DNA from: Rhodospirillum sp047263945
GTDB lineage: Bacteria; Pseudomonadota; Alphaproteobacteria; Rhodospirillales; Rhodospirillaceae
Length of the DNA stretch: 64,000 nucleotides
Assembly: GCF_047263945.1 (NCBI RefSeq)
Contig: NZ_JBLAVB010000004.1
Span: 434,001 to 498,000, forward strand
Direction: 5' to 3'
The notes under the pieces are model-generated. The model saw nothing but the letters and a program-made list of their open reading frames with translations, did no database searches and had not been told where the DNA came from. Positions 7,576-16,293 of this stretch are shown piece after piece. The position numbers and the translations under genes are program-made. Positions within the stretch are counted from its first letter, which is position 1. Every line of letters begins with the position of its first letter.

Positions 7576-9057
7576 TCACAAGTTAGCGAACACCACCCGG
7601 TTCCGCCCACCACGCTTGGCTTCCAACAGGGCAGTATCGGCCTGGTTAACGGTGTGTTCATAGTCCGGATGACCGTCGTGCAAAGCCGCCCCCACCGACA
7701 GGGTCACCGTCAACGCCTCGCCCCCCGCAATGGGAAAGGGCGACGCAGCCACGACGGAGCACAGAGCTTCGGCCTTGATCCGCAAGGCCGAAGCGTCCAT
7801 TTCCGTCATGACCACCATGAACTCTTCCCCACCGTATCGGAAGACGAAATCTCCGGCCCGGACATGGGCCAACAGCCTTTCGGCAATCCCTGTCAGCACC
7901 TGATCCCCTGCACTGTGGCCGTAGGTATCATTGATGCGCTTAAAGTGGTCGCAATCGAGCATAAGCACGGCGAAAGGCATATTCTGCCGCATGCTGATAC
8001 CCACCTCCCGCTGGAGGATCGCGGGCATGAAACGGCGGGTGAGCAGGCGCGTCAGGGCGTCCCGGCCGCTTTCGATCTCCATGGCCTTTTCGGTCAGGAT
8101 CGACAGCAGATAGGCCAACTGGGTGACGTCGGTGTTCAAGGTTTTCACAAAATCCCGATCGACCCGGTCAACCCGCCCCCTCAAGCCTTGGCGAATCCGT
8201 CGATCCACGTCTTGGGTGCGATCCCGCAAGGCGGACAATTCGGGTACCGGACCAAACGTCAGCTCCGCCTTATGGTTCAGCCACAGACCAAAATCCGAAT
8301 GTTCGATGGAGGGAATGTCATTCACTCCCTGGGGGCTGTCGTAGAGGGCGACGATCGTATTGCGCAACCAATCAAACAAACTGGACTTCAGCCTTTCGGC
8401 TTCCAAGGCCAGATTCTGGCTGGTCATGAACATCTTCAGGGATTGCTGATGACGCACCGTCCCCAGCAAATCCCCCAGATAGGCCTCATGCATGGCGTCA
8501 GCCAGAATATCCATCAGATCCGTGACAAAGCGAATGGCCCCGATCTGGTCATTGATCGACAAATCGCCCTGTTCCATGATCCGGCTGATCAGGTCCCCCC
8601 GAACCACCCGCACCCCTTGGTTCACCAGACTGACCGGAACGTTCACCCTGGCGTGAACCATGCCCACTTCAAAATTTCGGCCAATGATCCCGGCCAGGGC
8701 CTCGGCAGGCATGGGTTGGAACAGGGTTTCCACCCAATGGGTCATGGAATGAACAAGCCGCTCCTGGACCAGCTTATGGGTCAGAAAAGCCCGCCCTTGC
8801 GGGTGTTGCAGGAACGTCTCATAGAACTGATTCGCCACATCTGGCGCCGCTTTGGCAGCCACGGCGTGGATCCGGGCGCGGATCACGTCAGGCGTCCGCT
8901 CCACCAGGGCAGCCAAGGTTGCCACCAATGCTTCCGTTTTTTGGAGCTTGAGGGCCTCGTGCACGGCCACTCCTTTCCATGGGTTTTTTCGGTCGCGGGC
9001 CTCCCCTTTCGACGAAAGGTCAACCTTTCCACGAAACGAGAACGCGTGCCGGATCAA
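7576..9057 (-). CDS. globin-coupled sensor diguanylate cyclase
   Basis: The 493-residue cytosolic protein has three parts. Residues about 35-190 form a globin-coupled sensor domain in which VGMVHARVNVP places the likely proximal heme ligand at His135. A helical middle segment follows, and the C-terminus (about 330-490) is a GGDEF domain with active-site GGEEF at 409-413. RAGD at 400-403 lies five residues before it, the standard product-inhibition I-site. This is the layout of E. coli DosC, which makes cyclic di-GMP in response to oxygen binding. Internal in-frame starts, such as a Val codon near residue 32, make the exact N-terminus uncertain. Confidence 0.88.
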   Translation of the reverse strand: MIRHAFSFRGKVDLSSKGEARDRKNPWKGVAVHEALKLQKTEALVATLAALVERTPDVIRARIHAVAAKAAPDVANQFYETFLQHPQGRAFLTHKLVQERLVHSMTHWVETLFQPMPAEALAGIIGRNFEVGMVHARVNVPVSLVNQGVRVVRGDLISRIMEQGDLSINDQIGAIRFVTDLMDILADAMHEAYLGDLLGTVRHQQSLKMFMTSQNLALEAERLKSSLFDWLRNTIVALYDSPQGVNDIPSIEHSDFGLWLNHKAELTFGPVPELSALRDRTQDVDRRIRQGLRGRVDRVDRDFVKTLNTDVTQLAYLLSILTEKAMEIESGRDALTRLLTRRFMPAILQREVGISMRQNMPFAVLMLDCDHFKRINDTYGHSAGDQVLTGIAERLLAHVRAGDFVFRYGGEEFMVVMTEMDASALRIKAEALCSVVAASPFPIAGGEALTVTLSVGAALHDGHPDYEHTVNQADTALLEAKRGGRNRVVFANL

Positions 9058-9066
9058 AGGACCTCA

Positions 9067-9101
9067 TTCAACGGTGACGAAAGACTCTCGCCCCCGTTGA
9101 A
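9067..9101. promoter_or_regulatory. inverted repeat upstream of the diguanylate cyclase
   Basis: TTCAACGG at 9067-9074 and CCGTTGAA at 9094-9101 form an 8-bp perfect inverted repeat just upstream of the diguanylate cyclase start. It could be an operator or a weak hairpin; nothing else supports a function. Confidence 0.3.
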
Positions 9102-9217
9102 ACGGGCTACTGAGTGTCACAGAAATAGCTCCCTCGCTCCCTTGAGACCAGGAAAAAACGTTGTCGATACCGGAGAGGGACGGGGGCTATCCCAAGGGAA
9201 ACGCATGGATTTCAACC

Positions 9218-10099
9218 TCAACACCCGCAAGTCGAGAGTCCGACGAAAGGGATTTCCGGGGTGCCAAGGCGGTGCGCCTGCCGCAGCAGGTCACCGAGAC
9301 GCTCCGTCAAGCTGTCCAGGTGGCCAGGATCGATCCGTCTTTCCATACCCGCCACCGGCGTCCGGGCCAAATGGGCCATCAGCCAAGCAGCAAGAAGATC
9401 GCCGGTTCCCTTCACCGACTCCACTCCGGTCACGAAGTCCTGTCGGGACAAATGTGGCTCCTGCCCGTCAACCAGCAGGACACCGATTTCGCCACCGCCC
9501 AAGCGCAAACCGGTCACCACCACAACCTCCGGCCCCCGGGCACGGAGGTCCCGGGCTGCCTCCAGGGCCTCCTCCGGGGTCGCGGGTGGAGCCGCACGCC
9601 CGGTCAGCAGGGCCAGTTCGAAGGGATTGGGCGTCACCACTGTGGCCCGAGGCAGAAGAAGCCGCCCCATCCGCTCCGGCAAGTCCCCATGGACATAAAG
9701 GCCCTGCCCCAGCTCTCCCAGGACCGGATCACAGAGGTAGGGTGCCCCGGAGCGAACCCGCCGCAAGGCGTCTACGGCGCCGGCCATCGCCTCCGGAGTC
9801 CCGGGATCGCCCGCGTAACCAGAGAGGACACCGACGCAGGAGGGGAATTCCGGTAGGGCAGCGACTCCGGCGACCAGGGCAGCCACCTCTGCCGCCGGAG
9901 TGATCCGCCCGACAAATCCCCCACGACCCGGATGGTGGGCGAGGACGGCGGTGGGGATGGCCCAGGGGGCGAACCCCGCCGCCAACAAGGCCGGAACCGC
10001 TGCCCCATTCCCCACATGCCCCAAGGCCACATGGGACTGAATGGACAGGATCGGAGAAACGGAACAAGAGGAGGAAGGCGCAGTCGAAAGGGAGGTCAT
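9218..10099 (-). CDS. pdxY: pyridoxal kinase PdxY
   Basis: The 293-residue protein of the ribokinase fold phosphorylates pyridoxal in vitamin B6 salvage. It opens with ILSIQSHVALGHVGNGAAVPAL, diagnostic of PdxY/PdxK. It has the DPVLGELGQGLYV substrate segment, the TPNPFELALLTG motif, and the catalytic anion-hole loop GVESVKGTGDLLAAWL with its GTGD aspartate. The ATG at 10099 gives a short leader before the first strand and has GGAGG-like sequence nearby; a longer frame to 10204 adds Cys- and Pro-rich residues unlike the family. It is divergent from the CoA-ester lyase gene. Confidence 0.87.
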   Translation of the reverse strand: MTSLSTAPSSSCSVSPILSIQSHVALGHVGNGAAVPALLAAGFAPWAIPTAVLAHHPGRGGFVGRITPAAEVAALVAGVAALPEFPSCVGVLSGYAGDPGTPEAMAGAVDALRRVRSGAPYLCDPVLGELGQGLYVHGDLPERMGRLLLPRATVVTPNPFELALLTGRAAPPATPEEALEAARDLRARGPEVVVVTGLRLGGGEIGVLLVDGQEPHLSRQDFVTGVESVKGTGDLLAAWLMAHLARTPVAGMERRIDPGHLDSLTERLGDLLRQAHRLGTPEIPFVGLSTCGC

Positions 10100-10348
10100 G
10101 CGGGGCACTCCGAACGGCGGAACTCTGGGCGGAGGGGGACAAGGGCAAAAGCAAACCATCAAGCAACAATCGTGCGCAGGGCCGCAGCGATGCAGCTTTC
10201 GCACTGCGGGATCCTTGTCAGGAGACGCAACAATGAATACGTTGCCGGGCGCCAGAGCGAAATTTCATTACGCTCCCTTCCGATCCGGGGCCACGACATC
10301 CCGGAACACTCATAGGTATTCGCCCTACAGGCAAGGAGGTTTTCCGCC

Positions 10349-11236
10349 ATGGTCCCCACAGTGCGTCCGCGTCGCAGCGTTCTGTACATGCCCGGCTCCA
10401 ATACCCGAGCCCTGGAGAAGGCCAAGACCCTGGCCGCCGATGGCCTGATCCTCGACCTGGAAGACGCCACCGCTCCCGAGACAAAGGTCGAGGCCCGAAA
10501 GACCGTCTGCGAGGTGTCCGCCGCCAAAGCCTATGGCAAGCGCGAGGTTCTGATCCGGACCAATAGCCTGACCACCGAATGGGGCCGGGAAGATGTCATT
10601 GCGGCAACCGGATCCGGCTGCGATGGCATTCTCCTGCCCAAGGTGGAAAGCGCCACCGAGGTTCTGCAAGTTCAGGCCCTGATGGAGGCCCATGGCGCAC
10701 CGCCCGAAATGACCATCTGGTGCATGATGGAGACTCCGCTGGCCATGTTGAACGTCCGCGAGATCGCCGGGGCCACCCCCCGCCTGGGTGGCTTTGTCAT
10801 GGGCACCTCGGACTTGGCCAAGGATCTGCATTGCGCCCATACCCGCGACCGGTTGCCCATGATCACCTCCCTGGGGCTTTGCATGCTCGCAGCCCGGGCC
10901 TATGGTCTGGCGATTCTGGATGGAGTCCACCTGGACCTTCAGGACGACGAAGGGTTCGCCCAGTCCTGCAAGCAGGGACTGGAGCTGGGATTTGATGGCA
11001 AGACCCTGATCCATCCCAAGACCATCGCCTTGGCCAACGAGGCGTTTTCGCCCTCGGAAGCGGAGATTGCCTGGTCCCGGAAGATCATCGCCGCCCACGC
11101 CGAAGCCGAAAAAGATGGCAAGGGCGTTGTCGTCGTGGACGGCAAGCTGGTAGAGAACCTACACGTCGAGAACGCCAAACGTCTGGTTGCCCTGTCGGAG
11201 CGCATCGCCGAACTGGCCGCCGACCTGTCTTCTTAG
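10349..11236 (+). CDS. HpcH/HpaI-family CoA-ester lyase (malyl-CoA lyase/thioesterase type)
   Basis: The 295-residue protein of the CitE-like family begins RPRRSVLYMPGSNTRALEKA. Metal and substrate motifs include LILDLEDATAPETK, LLPKVESA, MMETPLAML and MGTSDLAKDL. In relatives such as Rhodobacter these enzymes cleave malyl-CoA or beta-methylmalyl-CoA, or hydrolyse (3S)-malyl-CoA. This N-terminus looks more like the thioesterase-type Mcl2 than Mcl1, but I cannot separate them by sequence alone. The mesaconyl-CoA hydratase gene directly downstream supports a role in the ethylmalonyl-CoA pathway. A strong AAGGAGG lies upstream. Confidence 0.82.
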   Translation: MVPTVRPRRSVLYMPGSNTRALEKAKTLAADGLILDLEDATAPETKVEARKTVCEVSAAKAYGKREVLIRTNSLTTEWGREDVIAATGSGCDGILLPKVESATEVLQVQALMEAHGAPPEMTIWCMMETPLAMLNVREIAGATPRLGGFVMGTSDLAKDLHCAHTRDRLPMITSLGLCMLAARAYGLAILDGVHLDLQDDEGFAQSCKQGLELGFDGKTLIHPKTIALANEAFSPSEAEIAWSRKIIAAHAEAEKDGKGVVVVDGKLVENLHVENAKRLVALSERIAELAADLSS

Positions 11237-11331
11237 ATCAAACACGTTGAGCATCGAGTGAAGCGGAAAACCGGTGCCCACTTTTCCGCTCGACACTCTA
11301 AGCTCACGACCGACAAGGACGGAACCGTTCC

Positions 11332-12387
11332 ATGAACAAGACCAACCCGGGTCACTTTTTCGAGGACTTTTCCCTGGGCCAGGAACTGGTCCACGCCACT
11401 CCGCGCACGGTGACGGAGGGCGATGTTGCCCTGTACTGCGCCCTGTACGGCTCCCGCTTCGCTGTGCAATCTGCCGCCAGCATGGCCATGGCCATCGGCT
11501 ACGAAGACGCGCCGCTCGACGACCTCCTGGTTTTCCATGTGGTCTTTGGCAAAACGGTGCCCGACGTCAGTCTGAACGCCGTGGCCAACCTGGGCTATGC
11601 CCGGGGCCGCATGGGAGTGCCGGTCTACGCCGGTGACACCCTTCGCACCGTCAGCCGGGTCATCGGCCTGAAGGAAAACTCCAACGGCAAAACCGGCGTG
11701 GTCTATGTCAACTCCGTGGGCCTGAACCAAAATGACGAGGTGGTGGCCGACTATTGCCGCTGGGTCATGGTCAACAAGCGCGACGCCAGCCATCCCGCCC
11801 CGGATCCCGAAATTCCCGACCTGCCCGACCGGGTGGCGCCAGAGGATCTTTATGTCTCCGACGGGTTGGACATGTCCGGCTATGACACCACGCTCGCCGG
11901 ATCCCCTCACCTCTGGGAAGACTACGCCGTGGGTGAGAGAATTGACCATATGGACGGCATGACCATCGAAGAAGCCGAACATATGATGGCCACCCGCCTG
12001 TGGCAGAACACCGCCAAGGTCCATTTCAACCAGTTCGAACAGGCCAAGGGCCGCTTCGGCAAGCGGTTGATCTATGGGGGGCATGTGATCAGTCTCGCCC
12101 GGGCTCTCAGCTTCAATGGCCTGGGGAACGCCTTCCGTCTGGCCGCCATCAATGCGGGCACCCATTGCAACCCCACCTTCGCCGGGGATACCATCCACGC
12201 TTGGTCCGAGGTCCTGGAAACCTCCAGCCTGCCGGACCGCGAGGACCTTGGGGCCCTGCGCCTGCGCACCGTCGCCACCAAAGACCTGCCTTGCACCGAC
12301 TTCCCCCTCAAGGGAGAAGACGGAAAGTACCTGCCCAACGTGGTGCTGGACTTGGACTATTGGGTCCTCATACCACGCGAGGGTTGA
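11332..12387 (+). CDS. mch: mesaconyl-CoA hydratase (MaoC-like double hot-dog)
   Basis: The 351-residue protein consists of two MaoC-like hot-dog domains. It opens GHFFEDFSLGQELVHATPRTVTEGDVALYC, and the second half has YDTTLAGSPHLWEDYAVGERIDHMDGMTIEEAEHM and KVHFNQFEQAKGRFGKRLIYGGHVISLARALSFNGL. This length and arrangement match mesaconyl-CoA hydratase, which interconverts mesaconyl-CoA and beta-methylmalyl-CoA in the ethylmalonyl-CoA pathway and in methylaspartate-type acetate assimilation. The neighbouring lyase would cleave its product to glyoxylate and propionyl-CoA. The sdh operon starts 316 bases downstream on the same strand. Confidence 0.85.
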   Translation: MNKTNPGHFFEDFSLGQELVHATPRTVTEGDVALYCALYGSRFAVQSAASMAMAIGYEDAPLDDLLVFHVVFGKTVPDVSLNAVANLGYARGRMGVPVYAGDTLRTVSRVIGLKENSNGKTGVVYVNSVGLNQNDEVVADYCRWVMVNKRDASHPAPDPEIPDLPDRVAPEDLYVSDGLDMSGYDTTLAGSPHLWEDYAVGERIDHMDGMTIEEAEHMMATRLWQNTAKVHFNQFEQAKGRFGKRLIYGGHVISLARALSFNGLGNAFRLAAINAGTHCNPTFAGDTIHAWSEVLETSSLPDREDLGALRLRTVATKDLPCTDFPLKGEDGKYLPNVVLDLDYWVLIPREG

Positions 12388-12550
12388 TTTCCCACCGGTC
12401 CGGCCACGCGGTTGAGTAGGTTATTGCCGCATCGCTTCCGACTCTCCGGTGGATCACTGGAAGGCGCAATCCCTTCCAAAACAAGCCATTCCCCCTCTCC
12501 ATCACACCGCAGAGAGGAGAGGGGGGACCCTGCGGGACAGACCAGTGTCG

Positions 12551-12579
12551 TTGACTCAATCAGTCCGACCCGCTATCCA
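12551..12579 (+). promoter_or_regulatory. candidate sigma-70 promoter of the sdh operon
   Basis: TTGACT at 12551-12556 and TATCCA at 12574-12579 are separated by exactly 17 bases. They lie in the 316-base gap between mch and sdhC, 124 bases before the sdhC ATG. The rest of that gap shows a C/G-rich GAGAGG/CCTCTC stretch near 12500-12530 and no gene. Confidence 0.5.
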
Positions 12580-12703
12580 TGTCGCGCCGCCGAAGGTATC
12601 GCGGTTCCGTCACGAAAGGTCCTTGGGGGAATTAGGGCCGACGGGCGTGTTTCGGGGGCGCACGCACCAAATAATCCGCGGACCAGCGCAAGAGGCTGAC
12701 GCC

Positions 12704-13102
12704 ATGAAATCTCATCCCAGGCCCATTTCGCCGCACCTTCAGGTTTACAAGCTGCAGACCAAGCTTCCGCCACTGCTGTCGATCGTCTTTCGGATCTGCG
12801 GCGCTGGCCTGATGGTGGGGGGAACCTTCTTCTTCCTTCTATGGATCGTCGCCGCAGGCACCGGTCCGGAGGCCTTCGAGGCCGTTCAGAATTTCTTCGG
12901 ATCCTTCTTCGGGTACATCGTCCTCTTCGGACTGACCGTCCTGGTATTCTACCACATGTGCAATGGTATGCGGCATCTGCTGTGGGACACCGGCTACGGG
13001 TTCGATATGCCGACCGTGCGCAAGACAGGCCGTATCGCCGTTGGCGCCGCCATCGTGCTGACCCTGCTGGCCTGGATCATCGGCCTGTCGGTTTACGGCT
13101 GA
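12704..13102 (+). CDS. sdhC: succinate dehydrogenase cytochrome b556 subunit
   Basis: The 132-residue membrane anchor of complex II has three hydrophobic segments. The N-terminus RPISPHLQVYKLQ carries the SPH motif of the quinone site, and FYHMCNGMRHLLWDTG in the second helix contains the His that ligates heme b. The ATG at 12704 is favoured because it gives the standard family N-terminus and follows AGAGGC; longer in-frame extensions have no family resemblance. It is the first gene of sdhCDAB, 15 bases before sdhD. Confidence 0.95.
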   Translation: MKSHPRPISPHLQVYKLQTKLPPLLSIVFRICGAGLMVGGTFFFLLWIVAAGTGPEAFEAVQNFFGSFFGYIVLFGLTVLVFYHMCNGMRHLLWDTGYGFDMPTVRKTGRIAVGAAIVLTLLAWIIGLSVYG

Positions 13103-13117
13103 GGGAGGAACTGAACA

Positions 13118-13504
13118 ATGTCGCTACGCACACCTCTGGGCAAGGCCCGTGGTCTGGGCGCCGCCAAAGAAGGCGCGTCTTCCCACTGGATGGCCGAACG
13201 TCTGCCCGCCATCGCCCTGGTCCCCTTGATGCTGTGGTTCGTCTTCGTGGCGATCATCGGCAACCTGGATGCCTCCTACGCTGACATGGTGGACTTTATG
13301 CGGTCGCCATGGAACGCGACCCTGATGCTGTTGACGGTGTTCTGCGCCTTCTACCACGGTATGCTCGGGCTGATCGTCATCATCGAAGACTATGTGCACC
13401 ATCACACGGTGAAACACATCCTCGTCTTTGGTCTTAAGATGTATACCGCCCTGGGCTCGGTTCTGGCCGCCGTCTCCATCCTCAAGCTGACCTTCGGAGG
13501 CTAA
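13118..13504 (+). CDS. sdhD: succinate dehydrogenase hydrophobic membrane anchor subunit
   Basis: This 128-residue second membrane anchor of complex II has three hydrophobic segments. The conserved FYHGMLGLIVIIEDYVHHH provides the axial heme ligand region and the Asp-Tyr pair of the quinone pocket. The N-terminus KARGLGAAKEGASHWM-like segment is typical of alphaproteobacterial SdhD. It follows GAGGGAGG at 13103-13110 and ends four bases before sdhA, consistent with one transcript. Confidence 0.93.
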   Translation: MSLRTPLGKARGLGAAKEGASSHWMAERLPAIALVPLMLWFVFVAIIGNLDASYADMVDFMRSPWNATLMLLTVFCAFYHGMLGLIVIIEDYVHHHTVKHILVFGLKMYTALGSVLAAVSILKLTFGG

Positions 13505-13508
13505 CCCG

Positions 13509-15293
13509 ATGGCATCCTACGAGATTATCGACCACGAATACGATGCCCTGGTCGTCGGCGCCGGTGGCGCCGGACTGCGCGCCACCTTCGGCTGCGTCCA
13601 ACAGGGTCTGAAGACCGCCTGCGTGACCAAGGTTTTCCCGACCCGATCCCACACCGTGGCCGCCCAGGGCGGCATCGGCGCTGCCCTTGGCAACATGGCC
13701 GAGGACAGCTGGCAGTGGCATATGTACGACACCGTCAAGGGGTCGGACTGGCTGGGTGACCAGGACGCCATCGAATACATGTGCCGGGAAGCCATTCCCG
13801 CCGTGCACGAGCTGGAGCACGCGGGCGTGCCCTTCTCCCGCACCGAGGACGGCAAGATCTACCAGCGCCCCTTCGGCGGGCATATGCGGAATTATGGGGA
13901 GGCTCCGGTTCAGCGCGCCTGCGCTGCGGCGGATCGCACCGGCCATGCCATTCTGCATACCCTGTACCAGCAGTCCCTGAAATATAAGGCGGAGTTCTTC
14001 GTCGAGTATTTCGCCCTGGATCTGATCATCGAAGAGGGCCAGTGCAGAGGCATCATCGCCTGGAACATGGACGACGGCACCATCCACCGCTTCAAGGCCC
14101 ACCAGACCATTCTGGCCACCGGTGGATATGGCCGCTCCTACTTCTCCTGCACCTCGGCCCATACCTGCACCGGAGACGGTAACGGCATGGTTGCCCGGGC
14201 GGGCCTGCCGCTCCAGGACATGGAATTCGTACAGTTCCACCCCACCGGGATCTACGGCTCCGGCTGCCTGATCACCGAGGGCGCCCGTGGAGAAGGCGGT
14301 TACCTGACCAACTCCGAGGGCGAGCGCTTCATGGAGCGCTATGCGCCGACGGCGAAGGACCTGGCCTCCCGCGACGTGGTGTCCCGCGCCATGACCGTGG
14401 AAATCCGCGAAGGCCGGGGTGTTGGTCCCCAGAAGGACCATATCTTCCTGCACCTGGAGCACCTGGGCGCCGACGTGCTGCATGCCCGCCTGCCCGGCAT
14501 CACCGAGACCGCGAAGGTTTTCGCGGGCGTCGATGCCACCAAGGAGCCGATCCCCGTGCTGCCGACCGTGCACTACAACATGGGCGGCATCCCGACCAAC
14601 TATAAGGGCGAGGTTCTGGACCCGACGGCGGACGAACCGGACCGGGTCTTCCCGGGCCTGATGGCCGTGGGCGAATGCGCCAGCGTTTCCGTGCATGGCG
14701 CCAACCGCCTGGGCACCAATTCCCTGCTCGACATCGTCGTCTTCGGTCGCGCTGCGGCCATCCGGGCGGCCGAGTTGATCACCCCGGGGACCAAACACAA
14801 GCCCCTGAAGGACGGCAACGCCGACTTCGCCCTGGCCCGTTTGGAGCGCCTGCGCAACGCCAATGGCACCAAGCTGACCTCGGTGATCCGGGACAACCTG
14901 CAGCGGGCCATGCAAATCGACGCGGCGGTATTCCGCACGACCAGCTCGCTGGCCGAAGGCAAGGACAAGGTCGACGCCATCGCCGAGACCCTGGCCGACA
15001 TCAAGCTCGCCGATCGCAGCATGATCTTCAACACCGACCTCGCCGAGGCCTTGGAGTTGGAGAACCTGATGGCCTGCGCCAAGGCGACCATCCACGGGGC
15101 GGAAGCCCGTCACGAAAGCCGGGGCGCCCATGCCCATGAGGACTTCCCGGACCGGAATGACAGCGAGTGGATGAAGCACACCCTGGCGCGCATTGATGAC
15201 AAGGGTGCTGTCAGCCTAAGCTATCGCCCCGTGCACACCTACACCCTGACCGACGAGGTCGATTACATCGAACCCAAGGCGCGCGTGTACTGA
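13509..15293 (+). CDS. sdhA: succinate dehydrogenase flavoprotein subunit
   Basis: The 594-residue catalytic subunit oxidises succinate to fumarate at a covalent FAD. It has the dinucleotide motif VVGAGGAGLRATFG, the flavinylation site RSHTVAAQGGIGAALGN with its His, the substrate-binding segment FVQFHPTGIYGSG and the active-site loop TEGARGEGGYL. The C-terminus has the capping residues RHESRGAHAHEDFPDRND and ends YIEPKARVY. Full family length, no defects seen. It lies in sdhCDAB and feeds electrons through SdhB to the quinone in SdhCD. Confidence 0.97.
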   Translation: MASYEIIDHEYDALVVGAGGAGLRATFGCVQQGLKTACVTKVFPTRSHTVAAQGGIGAALGNMAEDSWQWHMYDTVKGSDWLGDQDAIEYMCREAIPAVHELEHAGVPFSRTEDGKIYQRPFGGHMRNYGEAPVQRACAAADRTGHAILHTLYQQSLKYKAEFFVEYFALDLIIEEGQCRGIIAWNMDDGTIHRFKAHQTILATGGYGRSYFSCTSAHTCTGDGNGMVARAGLPLQDMEFVQFHPTGIYGSGCLITEGARGEGGYLTNSEGERFMERYAPTAKDLASRDVVSRAMTVEIREGRGVGPQKDHIFLHLEHLGADVLHARLPGITETAKVFAGVDATKEPIPVLPTVHYNMGGIPTNYKGEVLDPTADEPDRVFPGLMAVGECASVSVHGANRLGTNSLLDIVVFGRAAAIRAAELITPGTKHKPLKDGNADFALARLERLRNANGTKLTSVIRDNLQRAMQIDAAVFRTTSSLAEGKDKVDAIAETLADIKLADRSMIFNTDLAEALELENLMACAKATIHGAEARHESRGAHAHEDFPDRNDSEWMKHTLARIDDKGAVSLSYRPVHTYTLTDEVDYIEPKARVY

Positions 15294-15374
15294 TCCAGAA
15301 CAGGATGGGATGCCCTGTCTCGGGGTTTCTCCCATCCGGCGCGATATCGGCCACTCCGCTGGAGGCTTTGAGAC

Positions 15375-16157
15375 ATGGTTGAATTCAATCTGCCCCGCAA
15401 CAGCCGCGTTCAGGAAGGGAAAACCCATCCTGCACCGGCCGGGGCAAAGAACACCCGGACCTTCAAGATTTACCGTTGGGATCCGGACCAGGGCGGCAAC
15501 CCGCGCCTGGATACCTACTACGTGGACATGGACAAATGCGGCCCCATGGTCCTCGACGCCCTGATCAAGATCAAGGACGAGGTAGACCCCACCCTGACCT
15601 TCCGGCGATCCTGCCGCGAGGGGATTTGTGGATCCTGCTCGATGAACATCGACAGCTACAACACCCTGGCCTGCCTGAAGCCCATCGCCGACATCAAAGG
15701 CGACGTGGCGATCTACCCGCTGCCGCATCTGCAGGTGGTCAAGGATCTGGTTCCCGATCTGAACCACATCTATGCCCAGTACACCTCCATTGAACCTTGG
15801 TTGAAGGCCGATACCCCGGCCCCGCCGTCAGGTGAGCGTCTGCAAAGCCCCGAAGACCGGGAACAGCTGGACGGTCTGTGGGAATGCATCCTCTGCTTCT
15901 GCTGCCAGACCAGTTGCCCCAGCTACTGGTGGAACAGCGATCGCTACCTGGGACCTGCCATCCTGCTGCAGGCTGCCCGGTGGGTGCTGGACAGCCGGGA
16001 CGAGGCCACGGGGGAGCGGTTGGATCAGTTGGACGACCCGTTCCGCTTATTCCGCTGCCATACCATCATGAATTGCACAGACACTTGCCCCAAGGGTCTG
16101 AACCCCGGCGAAGCGATCGCCAAACTCAAGATCAAGATGTTCGAACGGACCGGTTGA
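15375..16157 (+). CDS. sdhB: succinate dehydrogenase iron-sulfur subunit
   Basis: The 260-residue electron-transfer subunit carries three Fe-S clusters. The [2Fe-2S] ligands lie in RRSCREGICGSCSMNI. The two C-terminal motifs CILCFCCQTSCPSYWWN and CHTIMNCTDTCPKGLNP hold the [4Fe-4S] and [3Fe-4S] clusters. It is the last gene of sdhCDAB, separated from sdhA by 81 bases containing a GGCCACTCCGCTGGAGGC stretch with the ribosome-binding GGAGG. It is followed at once by a strong terminator. Confidence 0.97.
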   Translation: MVEFNLPRNSRVQEGKTHPAPAGAKNTRTFKIYRWDPDQGGNPRLDTYYVDMDKCGPMVLDALIKIKDEVDPTLTFRRSCREGICGSCSMNIDSYNTLACLKPIADIKGDVAIYPLPHLQVVKDLVPDLNHIYAQYTSIEPWLKADTPAPPSGERLQSPEDREQLDGLWECILCFCCQTSCPSYWWNSDRYLGPAILLQAARWVLDSRDEATGERLDQLDDPFRLFRCHTIMNCTDTCPKGLNPGEAIAKLKIKMFERTG

Positions 16158-16185
16158 CCCGGCCCCATAAGATCATCACAGAAAA

Positions 16186-16210
16186 GCCGCCCTCTTGGGC
16201 GGCTTTTTTT
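16186..16210 (+). terminator. rho-independent terminator of sdhCDAB
   Basis: A perfect 7-bp stem GCCGCCC / GGGCGGC closes over a TCTT loop and is followed by seven T residues. It begins 29 bases after the sdhB stop. Confidence 0.93.
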
Positions 16211-16293
16211 GTATACTGAGCCTTCACAGTGGTTTCCGGATTGCCCTTGTCCTGAGCCAGCCTTCCAAAGGCCTCAATCAGGACGGAGCTTTC

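Noticed and set aside
7507..9903. 798-codon open frame on the plus strand
   Set aside because: It is antisense to the diguanylate cyclase and pyridoxal kinase genes, with no recognisable domain.
13482..15179. 565-codon open frame on the minus strand
   Set aside because: It lies antisense to sdhA, whose motifs are all intact; long antisense frames arise readily in GC-rich codons and this one shows no domain.
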